64,000 bases of DNA from assembly GCF_000321225.1 (NCBI RefSeq), contig NW_004450404.1, forward strand, positions 1,220,269 to 1,284,268, in the 5' to 3' direction. Shown here piece by piece: positions 10,321-21,985 of the stretch. This DNA comes from Odobenus rosmarus divergens (Eukaryota > Chordata > Mammalia > Carnivora > Odobenidae). The notes below the pieces were generated by a model. The model had not been told where the DNA came from, did no database searches, and saw only the letters and a list, made by a program, of their open reading frames with translations. The position numbers were made by a program, and so were the translations under genes. The first letter of the stretch is position 1; each line of letters starts with the position of its first letter.

Positions 10321-10737
10321 GTGGACCACCTCTAAGCAGGGAGAGTGGATGAGGAGTTCACATGAGCCAAGAGGCAGAACTGGACCAGTCTTGTGCCCAA
10401 GGGCATGCAAAGTAGGAAACAAATGAAAGACACAACGCAAAGAATAAGTATAATCTAGCAAGCTAACTTGGTAACCAGCTGTGAGATGTGGGTGTTAGAT
10501 GCAGAGGTAGAGCTCACTCTACTGTGTATGATTTTTGGTAATCATGAGAAGATAAATTCTCCATCAGCTGTATGTTCTGCGAAATTATGTCATGTCCCGA
10601 GAAGTTATCATGAGATACTTGAGAAATTTGAGACATCTTATACAGTGGATGGAGAATCAATCCGATTTTCAACTGCCGTTGTTAAATTATAAAAACACAG
10701 GTGAACTTCCATCCGGTCTTTTTTCTTTTCTTTCTTT
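10321..10737. other. Low-repeat DNA, nothing recognised
   Basis: A 74-codon frame (10468-10692) lacks any domain. No repeat is assignable. Confidence 0.45.
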
Positions 10738-10938
10738 TTTTCTTTTTTAAAGATTTTATTTATTTATTTGACAGACAAGAGACATAGCGAGACAGGGAAC
10801 ACAAGCAGGGGGAGCGGGAGAGGGAGAAGCAGGCTCTGCACTGAGCAGGGAGCCTGATGCCAGGCTCGATCCCAGGACCCTGGGATCATGACCTGAGCCG
10901 AAGGCAGATGCTCAATGACTGAGCCACCCAGGCGCCCC
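10738..10938 (-). mobile_element. CAN-SINE with TSD
   Basis: Antisense copy (TTTAAAGATTTTATTTATTT...GAGCCACCCAGGCGCCCC). GGTCTTTTTTC occurs on both sides (10715-10725 and 10940-10950), and the T-rich tail has grown into CTTT repeats. Confidence 0.96.
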
Positions 10939-10950
10939 TGGTCTTTTTTC

Positions 10951-12119
10951 AACCCAGAGATTCCACTGCTTCTGTAGTTGCGCCGGAGCCATCCATGTCA
11001 GAAGTGTCTTCTGTGTCCAAGCCTCAAGTAAGTGAAAATTAGCAATGTGCTCATCTGACTCCAGTATTGAATGTCTGCCTTGAAATCGGTCACAACTCTT
11101 CACCCCTTCCAAAGAAGGACTCCCTTACACACCCTCCACCAGGACCACTCATGGCTTGCTTTTCCTTTGGAAACCTTCCTAAACCTTCCTTATGTTATGA
11201 GTTCAGATTTACTTACTGTGAAATTGTTATTACACACAAAACATGTTTTCACTGTTCAATGGATATATTTTTCTATCTGCAAAAATTATTTCAGTATCTG
11301 GGGATTGGGATAGGCTGTCTCATGAATTTTTTCCATTGAAATTAATGGAAATATTTTTTATTTAATAAATTTTCACTTAGCAGTAGGGTTTTTAGGAGAA
11401 AATGAAGAATGGTTTGTTTGGGTCGTGTAGTGGGAATTCAATACGTGTTTGATGAACGAGCAAGTCCATGCATCAGTGAGAGTCACAGGAGGAAGGAGTT
11501 TTGAGACTGAGAAAGAGGGCTGGTGCTACTCCTTGTGGCGAGAACACAGATGTTTTCATCTTTGGTCCTTTGAAATCTAAGATTATGAAATCTAGAGATC
11601 AATAATCTTGGATATTTACAGTCTCCTTCTGAAATGTTAAAATGACTAATCCATCTCCACGCTCTACAAGGCCACCCTCCCTCTGGAACCAGGCCAGTCC
11701 TCAAGACTGGATTATGTGGCTAAAGGCCTGTGTTCACCTGTGGACATTGGTCTGGAGAGGTAGAAAATGAATCCATTGGAAGCCATGTTGGTGTTGGCAT
11801 TAATTAGTGCCCTGGAGGGGTGGGCTTTCCTCTGCCCAACTGGCCAGAGGTTGAAACTTAGCCTGGAGAAGGGTATGTGGCTGGAAAGAAGCTGCTGAGA
11901 AGGCGGGAGAGGCCACATGCAGGTGCCAGCCATCTGCCAGCTTTGAGAAGACAAACATGCAGACCAATACCAATGTTCCAAGGATGGCAGAACAGAAAAA
12001 AAGAAAAAACCTGGGTTCTTGATGATATCGTAAAACTTCTGAATGAACTAACGTTAGAACTTCCTTCCTCTGGACTTGTTGTATGAGATAATGAGGGTGC
12101 TTCCTGTTGAAGCCCCTGG
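10951..12119. other. Low-repeat DNA
   Basis: No repeat recognised. Several overlapping 70-108-codon frames on both strands near 11710-12157 show no consistent coding signature. A short hairpin, TTCCATTGAAATTAATGGAA, lies near 11330. Confidence 0.45.
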
Positions 12120-12267
12120 TACTCAAGGTATGGTATGATTCTTAGTAGCAACAACATGCCTGAGAGCTTGTTAGAAATGCAGAATCTCAGTCTTCTCCAG
12201 ACCTACTAACTCAGAATCTGCAGCCCCCGGTGATTCCTAGCCACATTAAGGTTTGAGAAGCGCTGGT
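12120..12267 (-). mobile_element. MER5A-like hAT-Charlie MITE
   Basis: Reverse complement: GAGAGCTTGTTAGAAATGCAG, CCAGACCTACTAACTCAGAAT, GGTGATTCCTAGCCACATTA, AGGTTTGAGAAGCGCTGG. Confidence 0.9.
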
Positions 12268-12287
12268 TTAAGCTGTTTCATTTTTTC

Positions 12288-12395
12288 CCAAAGATTTTAT
12301 TTTTAAGTAATCTCTGCACCCAAGGTGGGACTTGAACCCACAACCCCAAGATCAAGAGTTGCATGCTCCACCAACTGAACCAGCCAGGCATCCCC
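12288..12395 (-). mobile_element. Short tRNA-like CAN-SINE (old type) with TSD
   Basis: A ~105-bp form lacking the CT-rich body: AAGATTTTATTTTTAAGTAA, ACTTGAACCCACAACCCC, ACTGAACCAGCCAGGCATCCC. GTTTAAGCTGTTTC (12266) and GTTGAAGCTGTTTC (12397) are probable target-site duplicates. Confidence 0.92.
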
Positions 12396-14207
12396 AGTTG
12401 AAGCTGTTTCTAATTGGATTTTTTGGTATTGGCAGCTGGAAAGCAAACTGATATCCTGTCTTACAAATCGTTAGCAAAGATCTTGTTTTCATATCACCAC
12501 CAAGATAAGGATGCAAGAAAAAGACAAAAGTGCTTCCACCTATGCAAGTCTTTGGGACCTATTAGGAAAGTTCCCTGGCTCTCTAAATGGCTTTATTTCC
12601 AAAACGGAGAGGAAACAGCATATCACATAGCGAATGCACATCTTTGGCTTCAAAGGGTAGTGAAAACAGTTCTAGACTCACTAAAAATGCACGCTATACA
12701 CGTACCTCTTGAGTTGACATGACCAGACAAAGCAAGAGCAAAAAGGGCAAGACATGGAAAGAGAACAAGGCATCCATAGAAAAAAAAAATAGTTCTAAAC
12801 CATTTACTTGGTTTAGATCAGTACGACATCTCAGATTTCCTCATAAATGTAGTTACTCAAGAGTCATTGTGGTACCCATCCAGATTGCAAACATGTTAAT
12901 AATGCAAAATGAAATAATTCTACGTTGTAAGAAAAAAAACAAGATACTCTCATAGCATTGTTATTCCTGAAAAGACTACTCGAGTTTCTTGAGGTTGCCC
13001 AAATCAGGCGATTTCATAAGTCATTCTGTGTTTACGCTGAGTTCAAACAACTGTTAGAGTAAAAGAGGCCACTAAGTATGATTAACCAAACCCAATTTCA
13101 ACAAACAAATTCTGCAGTTTTTTTTTTTAAAGAAACCTTCAGTGTTCTGTGTTGATTGCCCCCTGTTTTGTTTTGTTTTGATTGTCTTTTGACAACAAGC
13201 TATTGGGAAATCATTTAGGTCGCTGCTTGTTATGAAAACATTGTGATTAAGATGATTTCATAGCCTGCACTTCTGCCATCTCATTCATTATATCTGAGAA
13301 GTCAACAGCTGAGCAAAAATTATGCTGAGGGTGTAAAGGCTAAACCAATGTACTACTTAGCGATCGTTCTAAAAAAATTAAGGCTTTGTGTTTACAAATT
13401 TCACTCGCCTTTGACACTATAAGATCATGATATTTACACTATGGAATGGCTGGGAGAAACATGGAGATACACTACTGGACAGTGTGCATAAAAGCAATCA
13501 AGTGGTAGGATACAAACCCCAAAGAGACCCCCTCCCCGCCAAAAAACCAAGCCGCTTCAAAACCTTGCTCTGGTCAGTTGAAAATACCTATGGAGAATGA
13601 TAGTCACAGCTAATCAGAAATAACCCCTGAACTGGATATTTGCACCTTTCCCATTAAAGGACTAATAGAAACCACCTAAAAAAGTCACTTGGAAGTTCAT
13701 GGCTCTATGTGTACATTTAGCTCCGTGATCTTTAGCACTCTGGTTGCCTGCTTTGCTTTCCTCTTTAGCATCTCCGGTGATGGAAATGTACCAGAGAAAG
13801 GAAAGGAAAAAAGTTGAGACACATCTTTGAGCGGCAAGGGTTGCCTGACAGATTGCCTCAAGTGGTGGCAGGAGATGGATGGTGTGTTTGCGCTGCACGT
13901 GGAGCTCTCGTATCTGTGGCCTCCTGGACTCTGTTCTCATAGGAACTTGGCTCTTTCTCCTGGTGGTGCCTCTCTAACCCTCAGGATCCAGACAAAGATG
14001 AGGCTGAAGAGTTTCCTGTGGGATCATCCAATACTCGTATCTACTGTATGCCTGCCATGAGACCCTCTAGCCTGTGGGCCTCCACTTCATTCAGAAACTT
14101 AACTGAAGTTCTCGCAGATGGAAATAGCACCCTGGACTTTTTGGTTCTCGGAGCAGCGCTCCTTTTCTGTCCCTCAGTGCCTCGCCGTGAATAATCATCG
14201 CTCTCTC
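12396..14207. other. Long low-repeat stretch
   Basis: 1.8 kb without a recognisable transposon apart from a (TTTTG)3 tract near 13155. Reading frames at 12414-12722 (102 codons) and 12719-12955 (78 codons) nearly abut in different frames, but have no known domain. A candidate for a conservation check, not a gene call. Confidence 0.4.
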
Positions 14208-14210
14208 TCT

Positions 14211-14334
14211 TTTTTTTTTTTTAAGATTTTTTTATTTTTATTTTTAAGTAATCTCTACACCCAACATGGGGCTCAAACGCACAACCCCCAGATCAAGAGT
14301 GGCGCATCTACTGACTGGGCCAGCCAGGTACCCC
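14211..14334 (-). mobile_element. Short tRNA-like CAN-SINE (old type)
   Basis: TTTTTAAGTAATCTCTACACC, GGGGCTCAAACGCACAACCCC, GGGCCAGCCAGGTACCCC: antisense copy of the CT-body-less carnivore tRNA SINE. AATAATC flanks it on both sides. Confidence 0.92.
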
Positions 14335-14529
14335 AAATAATCTTCTTGAAATACTTTTTTCACATAGCTTGCAGGATGTCAAACTCTCTTGGCTTTCCTC
14401 CTACCTCACCGAAGGCTCTTTCCCAGTCACGTCTGCTGGTTCCTTTTCAGCTCCCCAAACTGTAAAGCCTGGAGGGTCCCCAGTCTCTCTCCTCACACCA
14501 CTTCTCCATTTCACCCTCCCTCCCCTGGG

Positions 14530-15440
14530 GATCTCATCCAGTTCATAACTTTAAAGATCATCTGTGTGCTGATGCATCCCCCCTTCATTCTAGATTCAAG
14601 TATCCATCTGTGCCTACCTGGCATCTCTATTTGGATGTCTAAGGGGCACCTCAAACTTAACAAACTAACTAACCTTTGCTAAACTACCCTCACTCTTCCC
14701 CCTTGAGCCTGCTCTTCACAGGATCTTCCCCACTTCAGTAAGTGGCCACTCCATTCTGCTAATTTTACAACCCAGAAGCATGGGTATCACCCTTGACTCC
14801 TCTATTTCTCTTAAAGCCCATGGTTGTTGCATCAGCAGCTTGTATGGGCTCTACCTTCAAAATATAAGTGACACCTGACCACTTCTCCCCACCACCACTG
14901 CTGCCACCCTGAACCAAGCCACCATCAATTTTCAACCAGATTATGACAATAGCTTTGTAACTGGGCTCACACTTCCACTCTCGATCTCCTAGAGCATAGT
15001 TGGAAGGATCCTGTTAAGACAGAAGCCAGATCATATTTCTACTCAGGCTCCAAGCCTTCTGGTGGCTCCCCTTCCCACTTAGATTAAAAGGTAAAGTCCT
15101 CATAAGGGCCCACAAAGGCCACCTATGGTCCACTTGCTTGCCCTCCTTCTCCCTTCACCACTTCGGTGTCTCTGTCTCTTGCTAGTCCCTCCTTACTCAC
15201 TGGGTTTCAGCACACTAACCTCCTTTTGTTCCTCAAATACGCCACATAGAGTCCCATTTGGGGGCTTCCGCACTCACTCTTTTTCCTGCCGGGACCCCCC
15301 CAGCTCCTTCACGCCTTTTCTCAAATGTCATCTCAGTGAATTCTGCCTCAATTTCCATCTTGGCGTTCTCTATTCTCATTACTCTTTTATTTTTCTCCCT
15401 TGCATTTATCCCATCTAAATTATGATGTTTTACATATTTA
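14530..15440 (+). mobile_element. L2 (LINE-2), long 3' region
   Basis: Follows the L2 3' consensus: ATTTGGATGTCTAAGGGGCA, CACCCTTGACTCCTCTATTTC, GGAAGGATCCTGTTAAGACAG, TCTGGTGGCTCCCCTTCCC, TTTTCTCAAATGTCATCTCA. The 97-codon frame at 15125-15418 is a by-product of its pyrimidine-rich sequence. The element resumes at 15885. Confidence 0.85.
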
Positions 15441-15444
15441 TTTG

Positions 15445-15880
15445 CTTATGGTATTAGGGCATTGCCAAAGACTAGAAACAAGAAACCCCAGAATACCACG
15501 GCTTGAAGAACGTAGAAGTGAGCAGTCTGACCAGTGGGGTATCTCTGTTCTGGTCATTCAGAGATCTGGGGTCCTTCCACCGTGTTGCTCTGTCGCCTCC
15601 CAGGGCTCTGTTCTCATATGCATTCCTGAAGCTTGGTCACCATCATATCCATGTTCCAGCTGGTAGGAAAGGGAAGGAGAACATGAAGGAAGCACGGCCA
15701 AAGTTTTCTGAAAGCCCAATCTAGGAAGTAGCAAAAATCACTGCCCCTCACATTTCTTCAGTGAGAACTTAGTCACATGACCACATCCAACTGAGGGAGG
15801 CTGGAAAATGTAGTTTAGCCAAGCAGCCATTTTCCAAGGAAGAGGTGGAAAATGGATTTTGGACGGACAACCATCAACAT
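15445..15880 (+). mobile_element. Old interspersed repeat inserted in L2, family unassigned
   Basis: About 430 bp separate two halves of an otherwise continuous L2. Segments such as GAACTTAGTCACATGACCAC, GGGAGGCTGGAAAATGTAGT and GGTGGAAAATGGATTTTGGA recall a mammal-wide repeat that I cannot name with confidence. Confidence 0.5.
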
Positions 15881-15884
15881 TTAT

Positions 15885-16021
15885 TTTCTGTGTCCTTTCT
15901 TCCAATTAGAATAGGGGCTCCGTGAGGGTAGGAATCTTTGTTGGTCTTATTCATTTCCATATTCTGAGCACCCAGAATAGCTCCTGGCACACAGAAAGAG
16001 CTTGGTTGAATAAATGAAGGA
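15885..16021 (+). mobile_element. L2 3' terminus (continuation)
   Basis: TAGAATAGGGGCTCCGTGAGG, CTCCTGGCACACAGAAAGAG and GGTTGAATAAATGAAGGAAT are the last ~130 bases of L2, completing the element begun at 14530. Confidence 0.85.
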
Positions 16022-16104
16022 ATTGTGGCTGTAAAGGCTTTCCTCCTGGGGTTTACAACGATAAACATATCTCCTTTAGGACAACCTGACATTGACCTTT
16101 TTTT

Positions 16105-16285
16105 TTTTTTTTAAGAGAGAGAGAGAGCACGAGCAGGGAGAGGGCAGAGGAAGAGGGAGAAGCAGACTCCCTGCTGAACACAGAGCCCAACACTAGGCTC
16201 GACGTGGGGCTTGATGTGGGGCTAGATCCCAGGACCCTGAGATCATGACCTGAGCCAAAGTCAGACTGAGCCACCCAGGCGCCCC
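16105..16285 (-). mobile_element. CAN-SINE with imperfect TSD
   Basis: Antisense, with an internal repeat of GGGGCTTGATGTGGGGCTAG and a deletion in the head (CAAAGTCAGACTGAGCCACC). CCTGACATTGACCTTTTTT and CCTAACATTGACTTTTTT flank it. Confidence 0.95.
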
Positions 16286-18220
16286 CTAACATTGACTTTT
16301 TTAATTTTAGCACATGAGAGCTTAGTAGAATTCTCCATTCAGTGAAATGTGGTCTAAGATTTCTCACTAGTGAAACAGTTGCAAATTCTATATCCACTAG
16401 GGTCATACACAAGCAGCCCCAGGAAGGGTCCTCTCTATATTGAAAGATGACCTTGGCCATAGGAAGATGAGTGTTTTCCGTGGTTCAGTAGGGGGTCCTA
16501 GACCTATGTCTTATAGTGATCCAGATGGTAGGAGTCAGAAGAAGTTTTTTGCATCAATACAGGACTTGATTTGAAGTCTGTATCTGTGCCATGTTTCCTA
16601 ACATGAAAATTTTGTATTAGAAATACAGCTCCCTGCCCCTAACTATGGGGGATATTTGCTCTGCTAATTAACCAAAATTAAAAGGCTCCAAAGTGCTTAG
16701 AGAATGACCAGAGAAAGCCTCTGATGGTCTATGAACATGAGCTCCCATCTCTCATATCCCCTGTTATCCCCTGGCGGACAGAACCCTTCCTCAGCTCACC
16801 CACCTTCCCAGACAGAGCATACTCACACAACACTTTTCCTCCAAAAGCTCAAAATACAGCTTTTTAAAACCTACTGAGTAACCCAAAACTCCTTGCAACA
16901 ACCTTATAGGGCCAGTCATATTTTACCAAAAGTTTCCTAGTGCAAACAGATGCCTCTGATGTAAGGGTTGGCTCTGTTGGGCTCCAACAGTGGAAGAGAG
17001 GAAATAACCATGAAGCCCAGGAACAGAAAACAAGTTTCCTTCCTTGAGGAGAAAAAAAGATCCCAACACCATTTTCAGTTTAAGCTAAGCAATGGAACAA
17101 GACATGGGACTGCAAATTTTGTCTCCTACCTGTCTTTATCTGAGGTTTGTATTAACATTCTCAATGGGTGCTGTTGTAGCCGTCAACAACTCAAGCCCAG
17201 AGAATGAAGCTCCAAAGGGTTAAGCTGGCCAAAGTCATTTAAAACACGTAATAGTGAGGTGTTTGGGGGTTTTGTTTTGCTCTTCATGTCTCACAGTGCA
17301 AAGACTGAAACTCCATACACTCCAAGTGATTTTTAAAAACATTGCTAAGATTGAGGCATCCATCCCATCTCCTTTTTGGAGAGTATGTGGCTAAGTCACG
17401 GTATGTTGATGAGCTCTGGCGTGAGATCCATTTTAGTAAGAAGACCAATTGCACATTTGTTTTTAGAAATTATTCTGAGACACTTATCTATGGTTCTAAG
17501 GCCTTTCTTTTCAGGTCTTTTGGAAAATGGTAAGCTCTTCAAAACTCTTTAGTGATACTGACATTTTAATTTGTATGCTTCTCTTGTTGAATATTCTGGA
17601 GCGCTGAACAGAAATATTAGAGGAAATAGAATAAATAGAAAGAGATTAAGACAGGGTTTTTAAAGGGGGAAATTAAACACATGCATACACAAGTCAGAAG
17701 ACCCGTTATCTGTGGTTAATGTTTATTTCCATCCACTTCCAAACGATTATCTTTTGTCCTGTTCTTATGTTATGCTTGGTTATCTAATATGATCATCTAT
17801 TATTTTTAATCCATTCTTTCAAATGTTTAAAAAGATTCATATTCTTGCATGAGAATACTGTTACATTTGTCTTGAATTTCATGAAAACCCTGGATAACAC
17901 TACCCAATTTGGGGAGCTGAAGGCAGAACCGACTATGCAGACCCAGATCTATGTGAAAGCATTTTACATTGGTTCCCTGTTTGGTTAGAAATTTGCTAAG
18001 ACTATTCCAAAGGGGGAAAAAATCTAACAGCTTCTATTAATCATATCATATTTCTATTTTTCCCCTGGAAATATAATTAGCATTCTCCTTTCTTCCTTTC
18101 CTTTTCACACTTCAGCTTAGATTTTGGGTGGTAAAGGCTGCATGTTAGCCATCAGTGGAAAGTTTAAGTCCCCATTTTCCAAAGAGACCTAAAAGTTGAA
18201 CCATAAAAACTAAAAAAGCA
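16286..18220. other. Long low-repeat, AT-rich stretch
   Basis: 1.9 kb with only a weak antisense MIR-like segment at 17150-17265 (TGAAGCTCCAAAGGGTTAAGC). Reading frames of 60-80 codons carry no recognisable motif. Confidence 0.4.
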
Positions 18221-18224
18221 TCAA

Positions 18225-18480
18225 TCATGAAATGTCCAGAATGGGCAGACCTATAGAGACAGAAAGATTAGTGGTTGACTGGACTATGGGATGGGGGGGT
18301 GGGTGTTGACCACTAATGGGTGCATAGTTTCTTTTGGAGGAGGATGAAAACGTTCTAAAATTAGATTGTGGTGAAGGTTACACAGTTCTGTGAATATACT
18401 AAAAAACATTGAACTGTATACTTTAAATGGGTGAATTGTATGGTATGTGAATTATATCTCGATAAAGCTATTAAAAAAAA
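18225..18480 (+). mobile_element. L1M 3' end with poly-A
   Basis: AGTGGTTGACTGGACTATGGG, GTTACACAGTTCTGTGAATA, TTGAACTGTATACTTTAAATGG and GAATTATATCTCGATAAAGC then an A run: the 3' UTR end of a mid-age L1, truncated at 5'. Confidence 0.9.
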
Positions 18481-18524
18481 AGTATGAACATGGCAGGCTT
18501 AAAGCAAAGCTTCAGACAGTGCCA

Positions 18525-18527
<3 letters not shown>

Positions 18528-18562
<35 letters not shown>
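18528..18562 (+). repeat. (CA)n microsatellite
   Basis: About 17 uninterrupted CA dinucleotides. It makes the poly-HT reading frames seen on both strands here. Confidence 0.98.
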
Positions 18563-18567
<5 letters not shown>

Positions 18568-19380
18568 CCCTTTCAAGCCTCCCTCTCTTACCAACTCCAG
18601 CCCCAGCCCCGCAAAAGCAGAACAGATGTAGGCATTCACCAGCCTGGCCTAAATGGAAAGTACAGACTCTCTTCAGCAAGAGACTGAAAATAAAAAAGGA
18701 AATTTGGATCATTATTGTTTCCATTTGTGAGAAAATCATTGTTTTCCTGTGTCACCACACACATTTCTTAAACACTGAAAGCAAAAGTCTGTGAGTACCC
18801 ACAGAAACACAAGTGATAGACAAAATTTCACCCCATACACCCTTGTTCACACCTCTGCTTGAGCAAGTGACAGAGTGCCATTTATCTTCAAGGATGGACA
18901 ATAAAGGATTTCACAATGTTGGAAATATGTTTTAAGTTTTATGAGAGAAGCTAGCGTGTGAGTAGGGAGGAAATCTACAAACACTCCATAGAACTTCCCT
19001 GGTATGAAATGACGAAAGTCGAGAAAGAAGCAAAAGTTATCTTCAATATTTTATCTGCACACAGCTGGTCAGATTTCAAGTTAGGTACAATGGCAACCTT
19101 CCTCAAACCCACCTTCCTTGCCCCCTTTGGGAACCTAATTCCAGAAGTGAAGAAGGTTAGCTGGTCTTGGGGTTTGTTTGTGTGGGGAGCGGTGTGTTTA
19201 AGATGGTGTGGATGAATTCATGTTAGTTCTGTATTTACCACTTTCGTCATAGCCTGCCTCAAGGGGGAAATAAAACTCATAACCCACTCAAAATATTCAA
19301 GAGTAAGATAATTTTAAAAAACTCTTTCCTTGAATATTGACTGGACATTTGATAAGAAATTAGTGCTAAACATTTTTAGG
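18563..19380. other. Low-repeat DNA
   Basis: An 85-codon frame (18958-19215, + strand) opens with ATGAGTAGGGAGG-like context one base off (GTGTGAGTAGG) and has no identifiable domain. No repeat recognised. Confidence 0.4.
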
Positions 19381-19393
19381 AAGTGATAATGGT

Positions 19394-19596
19394 GGGGCGC
19401 CTGGGTGGCTCAGTCGGGCAAATGTGTGCCTTCAGCTCCGGTCAAGATCTTGTTGTCGTGGGAACTGGGAATCAAGCCCCGCCTTGGGCTCATTGCTCAG
19501 CAGGGAGTCGGCTTCTCCCTCTCCCTCTGCCCCTCCCCCCGCTCGTGCTTTTTTTTCCCCCTCTCTCATAAATAAATTAAAAAAATATTTTTTAAA
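19394..19596 (+). mobile_element. CAN-SINE with 13-bp TSD
   Basis: GGGGCGCCTGGGTGGCTCAGT head, altered middle (GATCTTGTTGTCGTGGGAAC), T-rich then A-rich tail. Perfect AAGTGATAATGGT repeats at 19381-19393 and 19597-19609. Confidence 0.97.
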
Positions 19597-19777
19597 AAGT
19601 GATAATGGTATCATTATTACACCAGTATACTCTTTCTAAAAAGAGTCCTTATCTTTCTGAGATACATACTAGAATATTTATGGATGAAACAATATTATGT
19701 TTGGGATTTGCTTCAAAAAATTTAGGCAAAGAGGAAGTAGGTGGGTGTAGAGGATGAAACAAGACTGGCCAGGAGTC

Positions 19778-19951
19778 GGGCGCCTGGGTGGCTCAGTCGG
19801 TTAAGTGACTGCCTTTGGCTCAGGTCATGATCCTGGAGTCCTGGGATCGAGTCCCGCATTGGGCTCCCTGCTCAGCCGGAAGTCTGCTTCTCCCTCTGAC
19901 CCTCTTCCCTCTCGTGCTCTCTCTTTCTCAAATAAACAAATAAAATCTTTA
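19778..19951 (+). mobile_element. Young CAN-SINE with 17-bp TSD
   Basis: Intact head, middle and AAATAAACAAATAAAATC tail. Perfect 17-bp repeats AAGACTGGCCAGGAGTC at 19761-19777 and 19952-19968 suggest relatively recent insertion. Confidence 0.98.
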
Positions 19952-19968
19952 AAGACTGGCCAGGAGTC

Positions 19969-20884
19969 AATGTCACAGCGAGGACAGCTAGTGAAGGGGT
20001 TCATTAGACTGTCTACTTTGATAAATGGTTGATGTTTTCCATGATAAAAAGTTGAAATATTTTAATAAAACAGATTTCCACAAACATTCCGAACAAACGT
20101 TAGGATCCATGGCCAAAGATGTGGGAAAGGGGCATTTAGAAGAAATGAGACACATGCCAAAATAATATTCTAATATTGCAGTAAAAGAACGAACTATTGC
20201 CAAGCATGAATGGAAAAGCTGCTCTATAGTCAAGTTCAAGTGGATGACAGTATTCCAGCGGTGTCTACCTCTGTCACCCATTTCAGAAGGGAGTTGATCC
20301 AAATAGGAAGTGGCCCAGCTGAAGCTAATTGGGAATGGCAGGCTGACGGCGGGCGGTGCAGGGAGCACTGGCCCCACGGCCTCTTGCCTGGACGAACTGC
20401 CAGTCCGAGAGGAGTTCCCCAGCTGAGAGCAGGAAGGAGGGATTTAAGAAAAGAATGGAAAAACAACCTTTTTTTAGGCTGGAAATCATTCTGTTGTGTT
20501 TTTTTTTTTCCTAAGGGGAAAGACAAGAATTAAAATTAAATTCTTACCTACCTCAACAACATAAATGTCCTTTCCCATAAAATCTTTATTCCTTGACTTC
20601 ACATTTGGGCAGTGTGACCTTTCTATAGTATGAGACACATGGGAATGTCAGCCCACTGGCATGAAACTGATCAGGGCCTTCTATTAACTGGGAATTTGCT
20701 CTAGTGTCTGTTCAAGAGAAAAGTCAGACTACTCACCAAAAAAAGTATAGGAGGACTTGTTCTTTTTCTCAAAGCACTTTGGTACATTTTTTTTTTTAAT
20801 TTGGTACATTTTTATACCTAATTTGCATCCAGAGTTACTGCGTCGTATTTGTAACTATACTCTAGATGGGATTGTCTTTCTGCA
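19969..20884. other. Low-repeat DNA with a GC-richer patch
   Basis: 20330-20430 retains CpGs (GCTGACGGCGGGCGGTGCAG) in AT-rich surroundings; overlapping frames occur on both strands (20210-20533 + and 20236-20526 -). At 20768-20815 TTGGTACATTTTT is repeated around a T tract. No gene is supported. Confidence 0.4.
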
Positions 20885-21045
20885 CAGGGTCGGCAAATAT
20901 TTCAGACTCTGCAGGCCCAGTGCTCTCAGCTGCAGCCACGCAACTTTGCCACTGTAGCAGCCACGGGCCACATGTGAACAAATGGGCGTGGCTGAGTTCC
21001 AATATAACTTGATTTATAGAAACAGGTGGCAGGTGAACTCCTCTT
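20885..21045 (+). mobile_element. DNA-transposon-like repeat, family uncertain
   Basis: GTCGGCAAATATTTCAGACTCTG, GGCCCAGTGCTCTCAGCTGC, AAATGGGCGTGGCTGAGTTC and CAATATAACTTGATTTATAG recall a common mammal-wide repeat (GGCAAATATTTTAGAC...GGGCGTGGCTGTGTTCCAAT-type). I cannot give its name safely. Confidence 0.6.
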
Positions 21046-21086
21046 CTGACTCTCCCTCCCCCACATGTAAGGATCCTTGTGATCAC

Positions 21087-21158
21087 GGGCGCCTGGGTGG
21101 CTCAGTCGTTAAGCGTCTGCCTTCGGCTCAGGTCATGATCCTGGAGTCCCGGGATCGA
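21087..21158 (+). mobile_element. CAN-SINE head only, 3'-truncated, with 8-bp repeat
   Basis: Starts at the true SINE 5' end (GGGCGCCTGGGTGGCTCAG) but stops after GGGATCGA: no CT body, no (AAAT)n, no poly-A. GTGATCAC occurs at 21079-21086 and 21159-21166, immediately at both edges. Confidence 0.93.
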
Positions 21159-21475
21159 GTGATCACAGTGGGCCCACCTGGATAATCCAGGATACTCTCC
21201 GCATTGTAAGGTCCGCTGATAGCAACCTTAATTCCACCTCAACCTTAATTCCTCTTTGCCAGGTAGCATAACATACTCACAGGTTCTGGGAATTAGAACA
21301 TGAACATCCTCGGGGAGGCACTATTTTATCTACCACAGGGCCTAATAGGAAATAACCCATTCACTAACCACACTCTGGTTGCTCATTCTTGGCAGTTGGC
21401 TCATGTCATTGGAAGGGTGAGGGCACATCAGGACCAGAAGAATAACACTTCTGGTTTTAAAAGCAGGACAACAAG

Positions 21476-21669
21476 AGACGCCTGGGTGGGTCAGTGGGTT
21501 AAGCATTTGCCTTTGGCTCAGGTGACGATCCCAGAGTCCTGGGATCGAGCCCCACGTTGGGCTCCCTGATCAGCAGGGAGTCTGCTTCTCCCTCTCCCTC
21601 TGCCTCTCCCCCTGCTTGTGCTCTCACTCTCTCTCAAATAAATAAATAAAATCTTTAAAATAAATAAAT
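21476..21669 (+). mobile_element. CAN-SINE with 17-bp TSD
   Basis: Complete copy with a long (AAAT)n tail interrupted by ATCTTTAAAA. AAAAGCAGGACAACAAG (21459) and AAAAGCAGGACAACGAG (21670) differ at one base. Confidence 0.97.
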
Positions 21670-21739
21670 AAAAGCAGGACAACGAGCTCACTCTGCTACA
21701 GAGCACCGTATGTGCATGGGTGTCTGTCCGAGCACTGGG

Positions 21740-21985
21740 GAGGCAGCATGGGTCACAACTCAGAGTGTGGGCTCTGGAGGACAGTGATTCACACTCCAGC
21801 CCCAGCACTCATGGGACCCCGGATCAATTCCCTGCCTTCTTCGTGGCATCAGTTTCCTGTGTATCAAAGGAGAGTAATAAATAAACTCCTACCTTGCAGG
21901 GCATGGTACACACTCAATGAGATAACAAACGAGAAGAAACCAGCACAATGCGTACCCTATAATGAACACTATTTCTGCACAACTA
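21740..21985 (+). mobile_element. MIR, nearly complete
   Basis: GTGTGGGCTCTGGAGGACAG, TTCACACTCCAGCCCCAGCA, ATCAGTTTCCTGTGTATCAAAGG, CTACCTTGCAGGGCATGGTA and CAATGAGATAACAAACG run in MIR sense order from the tRNA-like head through the core. Confidence 0.88.

Noticed and set aside
12288..12395. tRNA-like sequence (also at 14211, 24234, 26105, 31676 and 49438)
   Set aside because: These end in A/T-rich tails and are flanked by target duplications; they are tRNA-derived SINEs without an intact tRNA fold, not tRNA genes.
18484..18739. Histidine/threonine- and cysteine/valine-repeat proteins on opposite strands
   Set aside because: Translation of a (CA)n microsatellite.
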